Assembly (NCBI RefSeq): GCF_001747105.1
Contig: NZ_MDGQ01000005.1
Span: 806,001-870,000 of the forward strand
Origin: Roseivirga misakiensis
Lineage (GTDB): Bacteria; Bacteroidota; Bacteroidia; Cytophagales; Cyclobacteriaceae
DNA: 64,000 nucleotides
Direction of reading: 5' to 3'
The notes beneath the pieces were generated by a model. That model saw only the letters and a list, made by a program, of their open reading frames with translations. It made no database searches and was not told the origin of the DNA. This document shows positions 34,952 to 43,634 of this stretch, in pieces (within the stretch, counting starts at the first letter, position 1; every line of letters begins with the position of its first letter). The translations under genes and the position numbers were made by a program.

Positions 34952-34959
34952 CAAAGCTA
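34952..34959 (-). promoter_or_regulatory. -7 box for marC
   Basis: On the minus strand this reads TAGCTTTG, an exact consensus match 16 bases before the marC ATG. TTTG at 34983-34986 is a possible -33 element, but its 23-base spacing is longer than the usual 19-21. Confidence 0.6.
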
Positions 34960-35033
34960 GGAATAGCCTTTGTGATTATGTTCAAAAGGGGTGGAATTCT
35001 TTGTCCTATGGCGATGAAAAAATCGCTTGAACT

Positions 35034-35456
35034 TTAAGTTTTTGAGGTTAGGTAACCTAGGGCCATTTCATAGCCTTTTAGCCCAAATCCAGTAATCATA
35101 CCTGCACATTCCTTAGTAATAAGGCTCAGGTGTCTGAATTCTTCTCGCGCATGGATATTCGAAATATGAACTTCGACTACAGGTGTTTTTATGGCCGCTA
35201 TGGCGTCAGATATTGCTACAGAGGTGTGCGTATAACCGCCACCATTAAAGATGATTCCGTCATAGTCAAACCCAACTTCGTGAAGCTTATTGATGAGTTC
35301 GCCCTCAACATTGCTTTGGTAGTAGGAGAGGTCAACTTCTGTAAAAGTACCCTTAAGTTTTTCTAAATATCCCTCGAATGATTCATCACCATAAATACTT
35401 TTCTCTCGAGTACCGAGTAGGTTAAGATTGGGTCCGTTAATGATGATTATCTTCAT
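35034..35456 (-). CDS. aroQ: type II 3-dehydroquinate dehydratase
   Basis: 140 residues from the ATG at 35456 (MKIIIINGPNLNLLG); the extension to 35465 adds three residues only. Catalytic Tyr22 and Arg17 (GTREKSIYG), Asn71 (FNGGGYTHTS) and His102 (SNIHAREEFRH) are present. Third step of the shikimate pathway, cytosolic dodecamer. Divergent from xerD with 89 bases between starts; a TAGATTTG box only 6 bases upstream would give a nearly leaderless message. Confidence 0.95.
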   Translation of the reverse strand: MKIIIINGPNLNLLGTREKSIYGDESFEGYLEKLKGTFTEVDLSYYQSNVEGELINKLHEVGFDYDGIIFNGGGYTHTSVAISDAIAAIKTPVVEVHISNIHAREEFRHLSLITKECAGMITGFGLKGYEMALGYLTSKT

Positions 35457-35462
35457 AAAGAT

Positions 35463-35470
35463 CAAATCTA
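35463..35470 (-). promoter_or_regulatory. possible -7 box for aroQ
   Basis: On the minus strand this reads TAGATTTG, an exact match to TAnnTTTG 6 bases from the aroQ ATG, so the transcript would begin at or near the start codon. No -33 partner found; could be chance. Confidence 0.3.
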
Positions 35471-35545
35471 AAGCATTCTTTAATTGTTCCGAAGTTTAGG
35501 CAGCGATTATTACCGCATAGCTCCAGTATTTTGCTATTATTGAGG

Positions 35546-36448
35546 GTGTCTTGGGATATACATATACAGGAATATGAAAACTACTTAAAGTTAGAGCGTT
35601 CCTTGAGTGTCAATTCAGTTGATGCTTACATCCGTGATGTAGTTAAATTCAGGCAGTTTTTGGGTATAGCAGACAAAGAAGATTTAGACCCGTTGTCTGT
35701 TTCAATTATTGAATTACAGGATTTTATTGAATGGATCAACGACTTAGGAATGAGCGCTTTTTCTCAGGCTCGGATTATTTCTGGATTGAAATCGTTTTAT
35801 AAATTTCTACTTTACGAAGGTGTGCTGAATGTAGACCCGACCGAATTGTTAGAGGCGCCGAAACTGGGTCGAAAGTTGCCAGATACGCTTAGCGTTGAGG
35901 AAATAGATCAGCTTTTCGAGGCTATCGATCACTCTACTCCTGAAGGAACAAGAAATCGAGCTATGCTTGAAACGCTTTATAGTTCTGGGTTAAGGGTCAG
36001 TGAATTGGTGGGTTTAAAAACAGCCAACGTACATTTTGAAGTGGGTTTCTTACGTGTATTTGGTAAAGGGAGTAAAGAAAGACTTGTCCCAATCGGTAAA
36101 ACGGCGCTAAAGCACATCCAGCTCTACAGAGAAACAATCAGAAATCACTTAGATGTAAAACCTGGGCACGAAAGCATTCTATTTTTAAACAGAAGGGGCA
36201 GGCAACTGACCAGACAAATGGTGTTTACCATCATACGCGATCTTGTGGCAAGGGCTGGCATTCAAAAGACAATTAGCCCACATACATTCAGGCACTCATT
36301 TGCCACTCATTTAATTGAAGGTGGTGCTGATTTAAGGGCTGTGCAAGAAATGCTAGGGCACGAATCGATTACTACAACCGAAATCTATACCCATTTGGAT
36401 CGTGATTATCTTCGTCAAGTGATTCAAGAATTTCACCCGAGAAGTTGA
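35546..36448 (+). CDS. xerD: site-specific tyrosine recombinase XerD
   Basis: 300 residues from a GTG at 35546, giving MSWDIHIQEYENYLKLERSLS, the usual XerD opening; a TTG at 35531 would add LLLRV-type residues without family support. The catalytic set is complete: Arg150, Lys174, His246, Arg249, His272 and nucleophile Tyr281. It resolves chromosome dimers at dif with XerC and FtsK. It is the housekeeping recombinase, not a phage or conjugative integrase: normal length and no att repeats nearby. Its stop abuts the corA stop of the opposite strand with no space. Confidence 0.93.
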   Translation: MSWDIHIQEYENYLKLERSLSVNSVDAYIRDVVKFRQFLGIADKEDLDPLSVSIIELQDFIEWINDLGMSAFSQARIISGLKSFYKFLLYEGVLNVDPTELLEAPKLGRKLPDTLSVEEIDQLFEAIDHSTPEGTRNRAMLETLYSSGLRVSELVGLKTANVHFEVGFLRVFGKGSKERLVPIGKTALKHIQLYRETIRNHLDVKPGHESILFLNRRGRQLTRQMVFTIIRDLVARAGIQKTISPHTFRHSFATHLIEGGADLRAVQEMLGHESITTTEIYTHLDRDYLRQVIQEFHPRS

Positions 36449-37558
36449 TTAAAGCCAACGCTTCCGTTTGAAGTATAAAATCATGCCGACTGCGACCGTT
36501 ACTATTACTGCCCAGAAAATTGGGTAGGCATATCGGTAGCTTAATTCCGGAATAAATTCGAAGTTCATTCCATAAATACCAGCTAAAAAAGTAAGCGGTA
36601 TAAATATCACCGAGAACACCGTAAGTACCTTCAACACATCATTTAGCTTGTTTGTCATATGAGTATGATATGTGTTCAGGTTGTCATTGATCGTTTCCCT
36701 GTATACCTCAATACTTTCTGCTACATAAGTGGTGTGTTCTAGTAAGTCTTTCAAGAAAGGACGTGTCTTCTTTTCTATCAAATCTGAATCAGACTTGTTT
36801 AAGGCGATTATCGCATCCTTTAATGGTCTTACATACCTTCTTAAAAGGTTAACTTCTTTCTTGACTAAGTTTATATCCGTTAGTATTTCCTTGTTTACTT
36901 CATCCAAAAGCAATATTTCCTGCTCATTAACTACCTCGCCATAAATTTCAATGATCGCGAGGTAATGGTCAATTACTACATCGAGTAAAGCATAGCCTAA
37001 ATAGTCTGATTTTCTAGTTCTGATTCGTCCTTTGGACTTTTTAAGTCTATTTCGAACACCGTCAAATATATCACCCTCTTTTTCTTGGAAAGTGATAATA
37101 ATACAATCGCCAACAACGATGCTCAATTGTTCTTTGATCACCTTGCCACTCGTGTTTCTGAGCATTTTAGTGGCAAACAAATAGTGGTCCTCGTGTTCGT
37201 CGAAAATAGGGCGTTGGTTAACGTCTAATACATCTTCTAAAACTAAGTTGTGAATGTTGAACTCTTCGCCAATCAGTTTAATCACTTCGGTATCGTGCAG
37301 GCCAACAACATTTAGCCAGGCAATTTTATCTGGCTTAACTACTTCCGATAATGCTGATGGTGTAATAGTACTTTGATCAAATTCTGATTCGTTGAATTGA
37401 ATAAGTTCTAACTTGACTTCATCTATATGCTGATCACCTGTATAAATCAGGGAACCAGGCATTTGATTAAGCTGGTCGGCTGAATTTGATTCCTCAGCCT
37501 TCTTTTTGCCCTTTGTAAACCAGCGTTCTGTGCGGGAAAGGTATTTCAATTCCTTCAA
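36449..37558 (-). CDS. corA: CorA magnesium/cobalt transporter
   Basis: 369 residues. A long cytosolic funnel domain with PGSLIYTGD near 34-42, two C-terminal TM helices and the selectivity motif GMN (330-332, YGMNFEFIPE) ending in a basic KRKRWL tail. Pentameric inner-membrane Mg2+ channel. The chosen start overlaps the mscS 3' end by 65 bases; a later ATG (before PGSLIYTGD) would remove this but cut a segment that CorA proteins normally have. Confidence 0.94.
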   Translation of the reverse strand: MKELKYLSRTERWFTKGKKKAEESNSADQLNQMPGSLIYTGDQHIDEVKLELIQFNESEFDQSTITPSALSEVVKPDKIAWLNVVGLHDTEVIKLIGEEFNIHNLVLEDVLDVNQRPIFDEHEDHYLFATKMLRNTSGKVIKEQLSIVVGDCIIITFQEKEGDIFDGVRNRLKKSKGRIRTRKSDYLGYALLDVVIDHYLAIIEIYGEVVNEQEILLLDEVNKEILTDINLVKKEVNLLRRYVRPLKDAIIALNKSDSDLIEKKTRPFLKDLLEHTTYVAESIEVYRETINDNLNTYHTHMTNKLNDVLKVLTVFSVIFIPLTFLAGIYGMNFEFIPELSYRYAYPIFWAVIVTVAVGMILYFKRKRWL

Positions 37559-38369
37559 GGTCGAATCGTTTTTTGATTGTCCTGTTAATATCGGTCTTTA
37601 ATTCGAAAGCTAAAATTGGGTCTTTCGACCAAACCTGCGCTCTTAAATTCACACTAGAATCGCCGAAGTTGATTAGCCTGACAATCACAGCTGGGTCACC
37701 ATTATCTTTTTCTTCTTGGCTTCTATTGTCTATGAAGTTTTTATGCGCCATAGCCTCTTCTTGAATTATTTTGATCGCTAGATCAACATCAGAATCATAG
37801 CTTATACCATAAAAGATATGATTCCTGACTTTTTCGTCAATCAAATTGTAGTTATGAATTGACTCAGCACTAATGACCGAATTTGGTATAACCAATCGCT
37901 TATTTTCAAAGTCTCTGATGACTGTATGACGCAGCGTTATATCTTCAACTGTACCAGTCGAGTGGTTACTCACCTGAACAATATCACCGACGCGAAAAGG
38001 CTTGAAAATGACAATAAAAATGCCGCTGATAATATTCGAAAACGCTGCTTGCGATGCAAAACCGATAATTGCCGCGAAGATACCTGCACTAGCAAAAAGT
38101 GTTACCCCAACCGTCTTGAGCTTTGGGATTACCATAAAGATAAATGCAATGGCTCCTAGGTAAATAATGAACCCAAGGGCGTTATTCAAGAACTTATACT
38201 GCGTGGGGTCTACCTTTAGGTCATCACTCGACTTTCTAATATATCGGTTCAAAAATGCCCTTAATATCTTAAGGAGAATAAAGGCACATATCAATACCGC
38301 TAAGGCAAAAAAAGTATAGTTGAGCGCCTGGCTGCTCGTTAGTTCGAAAGCTTTAAGAATATCTTTCAT
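37494..38369 (-). CDS. small-conductance mechanosensitive channel (MscS family)
   Basis: 291 residues from the ATG at 38369 (MKDILKAFEL); the frame extends to 38435 without family support. Three N-terminal TM helices (about 20-120), the pore helix rich in Gly/Ala (GVTLFASAGIFAAIIGFASQAAFSN), then the MscS beta domain (FRVGDIVQV, TGTVEDITLRHT, VIPNSVI) and the C-terminal alpha/beta part. Releases solutes on hypo-osmotic shock. Its last 65 bases overlap the corA start in another frame, so the two are likely one transcript. Confidence 0.94.
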   Translation of the reverse strand: MKDILKAFELTSSQALNYTFFALAVLICAFILLKILRAFLNRYIRKSSDDLKVDPTQYKFLNNALGFIIYLGAIAFIFMVIPKLKTVGVTLFASAGIFAAIIGFASQAAFSNIISGIFIVIFKPFRVGDIVQVSNHSTGTVEDITLRHTVIRDFENKRLVIPNSVISAESIHNYNLIDEKVRNHIFYGISYDSDVDLAIKIIQEEAMAHKNFIDNRSQEEKDNGDPAVIVRLINFGDSSVNLRAQVWSKDPILAFELKTDINRTIKKRFDLEGIEIPFPHRTLVYKGQKEG

Positions 38370-38445
38370 AGCTTCAAAATTACTCAATAGGATAATATGC
38401 CGATCATTTCCTGCCCAAAGAATTACTCCTTTCAAGTATAAGCTC

Positions 38446-38453
38446 TATTTTTG
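38446..38453 (+). promoter_or_regulatory. -7 box for pyrD
   Basis: TATTTTTG, an exact consensus match 15 bases before the TTG start at 38469. It overlaps the upstream TTG at 38451, which therefore cannot be the translation start. Confidence 0.6.
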
Positions 38454-38468
38454 CCAAAAATCTCCCCA

Positions 38469-39515
38469 TTGTACAAGAGTATCATTCGCCCCTTCCTGTT
38501 TACGAAAAATGCAGAATCAGCTCATTATTTTGCCTTTCGTTGGATTAAAAGACTATTTAAATTTCCAGGCGCTCGGTCAATCGCCGAAGGTTTATATGAC
38601 TACAACGCCCCAAGCTTAGTTTCGGAGTGTTTTGGTCTAGAATTTAAGAACCCCGTGGGATTAGCGGCTGGCTTTGATAAAGATGCTAAAATATCTGATG
38701 AGCTATCATCTTTCGGTTTTGGGTTCATAGAAATTGGTACAATTACACCAAAACCTCAAGAGGGCAACCCAAAACCAAGGCTTTTTAGATTGCCAGATGA
38801 TAAAAGCTTGATTAACCGAATGGGCTTCAATAATGAAGGCCTAGATGCCGCGATAGAGCGTTTAAAGCATCGAAAATCAGATGTGTTAATTGGAGGAAAC
38901 ATCGGTAAAAACAAAGTGACGCCAAATGAAGAGGCGGTTAATGATTACCTGACTTGTTTCAATGGACTTCATCCGTATGTGGATTATTTTGTGGTAAACG
39001 TAAGTTCGCCCAATACACCCAACCTAAGAGCTCTTCAAGAAAAAGAACCTCTAAAGCATATTTTAAATAGCCTTCAAGAAGCAGGCAAGAGCTTTTCAGA
39101 CCATAAGCCGATTTTATTAAAAATAGCCCCAGATCTTTCAGAAGATCAATTGATGGATATCGTAGAGATTGTTAACGAAACCGGTATTGCTGGAGTCATT
39201 GCTACCAACACTACGATTTCAAGGTCGGGTTTAAAAACTCCGAGCCAGACTATTGAGGAGATAGGGGCAGGTGGTTTAAGTGGCAAGGCAGTCAAGAATC
39301 GATCTACTGAGGTGATTTCCTTCTTACATAAAAAATCTAATGGTAGTTTTCCAATCATTGGTGTAGGAGGGATTCAAACGGCAGAAGATGCTATCGAAAA
39401 ACTAAAAGCAGGGGCAAGCTTGGTACAAGTATACACTGGTTTTATTTACGAAGGACCTGGCATGGTAAAGCGAATAAATAAAGGTGTTGCCCAGTGGAAA
39501 GAAAACGGGCAGTGA
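38469..39515 (+). CDS. pyrD: dihydroorotate dehydrogenase (quinone), class 2
   Basis: 348 residues from the TTG at 38469, giving [23 protein letters not shown], the standard class 2 amphipathic membrane-binding start; the TTG at 38451 lies within the promoter box. FMN-binding and catalytic segments [20 protein letters not shown] and [12 protein letters not shown] (catalytic Ser in the last) are seen, with [11 protein letters not shown] near the C-terminus. Oxidises dihydroorotate to orotate, feeding electrons to menaquinone. pyrF of the same pathway lies 3.3 kb downstream on the same strand. Confidence 0.95.
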   Translation: MYKSIIRPFLFTKNAESAHYFAFRWIKRLFKFPGARSIAEGLYDYNAPSLVSECFGLEFKNPVGLAAGFDKDAKISDELSSFGFGFIEIGTITPKPQEGNPKPRLFRLPDDKSLINRMGFNNEGLDAAIERLKHRKSDVLIGGNIGKNKVTPNEEAVNDYLTCFNGLHPYVDYFVVNVSSPNTPNLRALQEKEPLKHILNSLQEAGKSFSDHKPILLKIAPDLSEDQLMDIVEIVNETGIAGVIATNTTISRSGLKTPSQTIEEIGAGGLSGKAVKNRSTEVISFLHKKSNGSFPIIGVGGIQTAEDAIEKLKAGASLVQVYTGFIYEGPGMVKRINKGVAQWKENGQ

Positions 39516-39588
39516 CTTCGTTTGTAGAATAATAGTCTCAGTTAATTAATTTCGATTAAATTCGTATAAACAGGTTTTAGATTTTTAA

Positions 39589-42135
39589 ATGGCCAAAAAC
39601 ACGTATAAGTCCAATACATTCAAGTCTAGTAGCAAAGCAAAAAGGCCCAAGAAGAAACTATCTTTCAGTTTAAATATCCCTTTTTTAAAAGATCGACGTT
39701 TTTTGCTCTCAGTCGGGTTCTTTTTATTGTTATCTGCGGTATTCATTTTTCTAGCCTGTGTTAGTTATCTATTTACCGGAAAAGTAGACCAAAGTGTAGT
39801 AGAAGCTTTTTTTAGCCAAGATGAAACCGTAAAATCACTAGGACAAGAAGCGGCCAACTGGATGAAGCTAGTGGGTGCCTTAGTTTCGCATAAACTAATA
39901 TTTTCTTGGTTTGGTATTTCTGCTTTTTTGATACCACCTCTCTTATTCATTTTTGGTTATCGAATAGTCTGGGGAAAAGCTTTAGTGAAACTCTCAAGGG
40001 CTGTTGCCTTTGTGTCGTTCTTCCTGATTTGGTTAAGCCTTTTGATGGGTTCGATGATAAAAGGAGATACTTCGGTATCAGAGTGGAGCTTTTATAGTGG
40101 CGGTTTAGGCTATGAACTTTCAATTTTCTTTGACAATTTATTAGGCTTCGGAACAATCCTATTCCTAGCATTCACCTTACTGGTTTTTGTAATTTTCTTC
40201 TTCAACATCACCGAAATCTTATCCCTCAAGAAATCCTCGGTAGAAGATGCTGTCGCAGGTACCGACGAAGCGTCCGACGTTATACCAACAGTGGATATAG
40301 CCAATGATAGCACAACTGAGCTGAATGAAGCAGTAGCAGAAGAATCAGTTGATCCTGAAGAAGAGCTGAAAGAATGGGTTGTTTCTTTGAAAGAGGAAAA
40401 AGAGCAAGAGAAGGCGACTGAGGCTCCGGAAACACCAGTTATGGTTGAAGAAACCATCGAATTGGATGCTACACCACCCCAACCAATTGAAAAGAAGCCC
40501 GAGAAGGAGTTGGAATTAGAAGTTGAGCCAATTAACCAACCAATCGCCAAGCCAGCGGAAAAAGGGCCAAGTTTTGAGGTTGAGATAAATGAAGCAGCTG
40601 AAGAGCTAGTGAAAAAGGCAGGTCACTACGACCCAACTTTGGATTTGCCGAAGTTTAAGTTTCCGAGTATCGACTCCTTGAAAGAGTACTCTACTGGTAA
40701 GATTTCGGTAACCAAGGAGGAACTTCAAGCCAACAAAGACAAAATCGTAGAGACCCTAACCAATTTTAAGATTGGTATTTCTAGCATTAAAGCGACAATT
40801 GGCCCAACAGTTACCTTGTATGAGATTGTACCTGAAGCGGGTGTTAAAATCTCGAAGATTAAGAATTTGGAAGATGATATAGCCTTGAGTTTAGCAGCGC
40901 TTGGGATTAGGATCATCGCGCCGATCCCTGGTAAGGGAACAATCGGTATAGAGGTGCCGAATAAGAATAAGGAAATGGTTTCCATGAAATCGGTTATATC
41001 TACCGATAAATTCATGAATTCGGATATGGCGTTACCCGTGGCTCTAGGGAAGACCATTTCAAATGATGTGTTTATCACAGACTTGGCCAAAATGCCTCAT
41101 TTACTAATGGCCGGTGCTACTGGTCAAGGTAAATCTGTCGGGTTAAATGTGATTTTGGCTTCGCTGCTTTATAAGAAGCATCCATCGCAACTCAAATTTG
41201 TACTGGTTGATCCTAAAAAGGTAGAATTAACCCTATTCAATAAAATTGAGCGACATTATTTGGCAAAGCTTCCTGATAATGAAGAGCCCATCATTACAGA
41301 CACTAAAAAGGTTGTCAATACCCTGAACTCTCTGTGTATTGAGATGGATCAGCGTTATGATCTATTGAAAGATGCAGCGTGTAGGAACATAAAAGAATAC
41401 AACCAGAAATTCATCGATAGAAAGTTGAATCCTGAAAAAGGACACAAATTCTTGCCTTACATCGTCTTAGTGATAGATGAGCTGGCAGATTTGATGATGA
41501 CAGCTGGAAAAGAGGTGGAAACACCAATTGCAAGGTTGGCCCAGTTGGCCCGTGCTATTGGTATTCATTTAGTAGTTGCCACGCAGCGGCCTTCCGTGAA
41601 TGTTATTACAGGTATTATTAAAGCCAACTTCCCAGCACGATTATCGTTTAGGGTAACGTCCAAAGTGGATTCTAGAACAATTCTAGATGCTGGAGGTGCC
41701 GATCAGCTGATTGGGCAGGGTGATATGTTGCTTTCTTTAGGTTCCGATGTCATAAGATTGCAATGTGCATTTGTAGATACGCCAGAAGTAGACGAAATTT
41801 GCGACTTCATTGGGTCGCAGAAAGGCTATGAATCCGCGTATCTATTGCCAGAATTTACTGGTGATGAAGGAGATAGCGGCAAGGCCGATGTAGATTTGGC
41901 AGATCGAGATGCGCTGTTTGAAGAAGCAGCCAAATTGATCGTAATGCATCAGCAAGGTAGTACAAGTTTGATTCAGCGAAAATTGAAGTTGGGCTACAAT
42001 AGAGCTGGTCGACTTATTGATCAATTGGAAGCTGCAGGAATTGTTGGCCCATTTGAAGGAAGTAAAGCACGTCAGGTACTCATACCTGACGAATATAGTT
42101 TGGAACAGTTATTGAATACTCTGGACGATAATTGA
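39589..42135 (+). CDS. ftsK: DNA translocase FtsK
   Basis: 848 residues. Four N-terminal TM helices (about 35-210), a Glu/Pro-rich linker (about 220-340), the alpha-beta motor with Walker A GATGQGKS (about 509-516) and Walker B VLVIDELADLM (about 626-636), and a C-terminal winged-helix gamma domain (about 785-848; LIQRKLKLGYNRAGRLIDQLE). It pumps chromosomal DNA at the septum and activates XerCD at dif. First gene of a plus-strand run ftsK-lolA-pyrF-DUF2851. The linker is shorter than in E. coli, as usual for Bacteroidota. Confidence 0.97.
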   Translation: MAKNTYKSNTFKSSSKAKRPKKKLSFSLNIPFLKDRRFLLSVGFFLLLSAVFIFLACVSYLFTGKVDQSVVEAFFSQDETVKSLGQEAANWMKLVGALVSHKLIFSWFGISAFLIPPLLFIFGYRIVWGKALVKLSRAVAFVSFFLIWLSLLMGSMIKGDTSVSEWSFYSGGLGYELSIFFDNLLGFGTILFLAFTLLVFVIFFFNITEILSLKKSSVEDAVAGTDEASDVIPTVDIANDSTTELNEAVAEESVDPEEELKEWVVSLKEEKEQEKATEAPETPVMVEETIELDATPPQPIEKKPEKELELEVEPINQPIAKPAEKGPSFEVEINEAAEELVKKAGHYDPTLDLPKFKFPSIDSLKEYSTGKISVTKEELQANKDKIVETLTNFKIGISSIKATIGPTVTLYEIVPEAGVKISKIKNLEDDIALSLAALGIRIIAPIPGKGTIGIEVPNKNKEMVSMKSVISTDKFMNSDMALPVALGKTISNDVFITDLAKMPHLLMAGATGQGKSVGLNVILASLLYKKHPSQLKFVLVDPKKVELTLFNKIERHYLAKLPDNEEPIITDTKKVVNTLNSLCIEMDQRYDLLKDAACRNIKEYNQKFIDRKLNPEKGHKFLPYIVLVIDELADLMMTAGKEVETPIARLAQLARAIGIHLVVATQRPSVNVITGIIKANFPARLSFRVTSKVDSRTILDAGGADQLIGQGDMLLSLGSDVIRLQCAFVDTPEVDEICDFIGSQKGYESAYLLPEFTGDEGDSGKADVDLADRDALFEEAAKLIVMHQQGSTSLIQRKLKLGYNRAGRLIDQLEAAGIVGPFEGSKARQVLIPDEYSLEQLLNTLDDN

Positions 42136-42157
42136 TTCAAAGAGATTAGATAAGAAG

Positions 42158-42796
42158 ATGAAGAGAATATTTTACGTGATGATTTTGGTGGTTATATCCG
42201 TAACCGTCAAAGGGCAAGGTGAAGCAAAATCTATCCTTGATAAAATGAGCGAGACATACAAGGCTATGCCAGGCTATGAAATCGCATTCGTACAAAGAGT
42301 AATCAGTGAGTCGGAAGTCATAGAAAGGCTGAGCGGTAGTGCTGCGGTGGCAAAAGAGAAGTTTGTACTTAAGTTTCAAGATCAGCATATCTATTGTAAT
42401 GGCCCTGTTCTATGGACATACCTTGTCGAAACACAAGAACTAACGATCAGTAACTTTGAACCGGAAGAAGGAGCGATTAACCCAGCCAAGATTTACGACA
42501 TCTACAAGGAAGGCTTTAATTTTGAGTATAAAAGACTGGACGAGGTAAATGGTGAGCCAGTACACGTGATCGAGTTGCTTTCAACCGATGAAGATGCTCC
42601 TTACCCTAAAATTTTGATGTATGTTGGACAAAAAGACTCTTATTTAAAAGCATGGGATTTAGTGGATTACGATGATGTAATATCTGCTTTTGAAGTCTCT
42701 AGTTTTAAACCTAATCAGACCTACAACGAAAAGTTTTTTGAGTTTGATGAAAAAGCTAATCCAGTTCAACATAAAGAGGATTTACGTAACGAATGA
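42158..42796 (+). CDS. lolA: LolA-like outer-membrane lipoprotein carrier
   Basis: 212 residues. Signal peptide 1-20 ([12 protein letters not shown]...VKGQG), then a LolA fold: [21 protein letters not shown] (24-44), [34 protein letters not shown] and the late [19 protein letters not shown]. It carries lipoproteins across the periplasm. It lies 22 bases after ftsK, a pairing common in bacteria, and overlaps the pyrF start by 4 bases. Confidence 0.9.
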   Translation: MKRIFYVMILVVISVTVKGQGEAKSILDKMSETYKAMPGYEIAFVQRVISESEVIERLSGSAAVAKEKFVLKFQDQHIYCNGPVLWTYLVETQELTISNFEPEEGAINPAKIYDIYKEGFNFEYKRLDEVNGEPVHVIELLSTDEDAPYPKILMYVGQKDSYLKAWDLVDYDDVISAFEVSSFKPNQTYNEKFFEFDEKANPVQHKEDLRNE

Positions 42797-43608
42797 ATCG
42801 ACAAGAGCTCTTTGAGCAAATTCAGAAAAAGTCGTCCTATCTATGTGTTGGCTTAGATACTGACATAGAAAAAATCCCTTCCCATCTCTTAAAAGAAGAA
42901 GACCCAATCTTCGCTTTTAATAAACAAATAATTGATACTACAGCCGAGTATGCGGTAGCTTATAAGCCCAATATTGCGTTTTATGAAGCGCATGGGATTG
43001 CTGGTTGGGAAAGTTTACAAAAAACTATCGAGTACATCCCAGAAGATATCTTCATCGTAGCAGATGCTAAAAGAGGAGATATTGGTAATACGTCTAAGAT
43101 GTATGCCAAGGCATTTTTTGAGCAAATGAACTGTGACTCTATTACAGTTGCGCCTTATATGGGAGAAGACTCTGTAAAACCCTTCTTAGCTTTTGAAGAT
43201 AAGTGGGTCATCTTGCTTGCTCTTACGTCTAATGCTGGTGGAAAGGACTTTCAAAACTTGGAGTTAACCCAAGGTGGAGAACTTTATGAAGAAGTACTTA
43301 GAAAGAGCCAAGAGTGGGGGACACACGATCAACTCATGTATGTGGTTGGAGCTACCCGTGCTGAAGCCTTGATTAATATACGACAGATTGTACCAGATCA
43401 TTTTCTCCTAGTTCCTGGTGTAGGTGCTCAAGGCGGTAGTTTAGAGGAAGTTTCAAAGTATGGAATGAATAGCACTTGTGGTTTACTCGTTAATTCTTCC
43501 CGAGGCATAATATATGCCGACGATACTTCAAACTTTGCGACAGTTGCAGGCGAAAAAGCCCGTGAACTACAGCAGCAAATGACCGATTATTTAAATAAAT
43601 TTCTATAA
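42793..43608 (+). CDS. pyrF: orotidine 5'-phosphate decarboxylase (type 2)
   Basis: 271 residues, the longer PyrF type. Active site [12 protein letters not shown] (90-101) with Lys93 and Asp91/Asp96; substrate loops VGLDTD (19-24) and VAPYMGEDS are seen. Makes UMP from OMP, the last step of de novo pyrimidine synthesis. ATGA overlap with lolA shows translational coupling. It is followed after 25 bases by the DUF2851 gene, with a hairpin in between. Confidence 0.96.
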   Translation: MNRQELFEQIQKKSSYLCVGLDTDIEKIPSHLLKEEDPIFAFNKQIIDTTAEYAVAYKPNIAFYEAHGIAGWESLQKTIEYIPEDIFIVADAKRGDIGNTSKMYAKAFFEQMNCDSITVAPYMGEDSVKPFLAFEDKWVILLALTSNAGGKDFQNLELTQGGELYEEVLRKSQEWGTHDQLMYVVGATRAEALINIRQIVPDHFLLVPGVGAQGGSLEEVSKYGMNSTCGLLVNSSRGIIYADDTSNFATVAGEKARELQQQMTDYLNKFL

Positions 43609-43612
43609 ATTC

Positions 43613-43634
43613 TGGGTGTAAACATATACACCCA
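43613..43634 (+). promoter_or_regulatory. hairpin abutting the DUF2851 start codon
   Basis: TGGGTGTA/TACACCCA, a perfect 8-bp stem with a 6-base loop whose last base is the A of the ATG at 43634. On the pyrF message it would sequester the start region of the next gene. No T-tract, so not a terminator. Confidence 0.4.

Noticed and set aside
35546-36448. Tyrosine recombinase as sign of a mobile element
   Set aside because: Length, N-terminus and context are those of housekeeping XerD; no att-like repeats, tRNA or cargo genes nearby.
38451-38468. Upstream TTG start of pyrD
   Set aside because: The TTG is part of an exact -7 box, and the next TTG (38469) gives the conserved MYKxxIRPxLF start.
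40110-40550. 146-residue open frame on the minus strand
   Set aside because: Lies wholly inside ftsK opposite its Glu/Pro-rich linker; the Ser-rich translation is the antisense of GAA/GAG-rich codons. No start signal or homology.
40725-41090. 121-residue minus-strand frame
   Set aside because: Antisense to the conserved FtsK motor; composition reflects the real gene.
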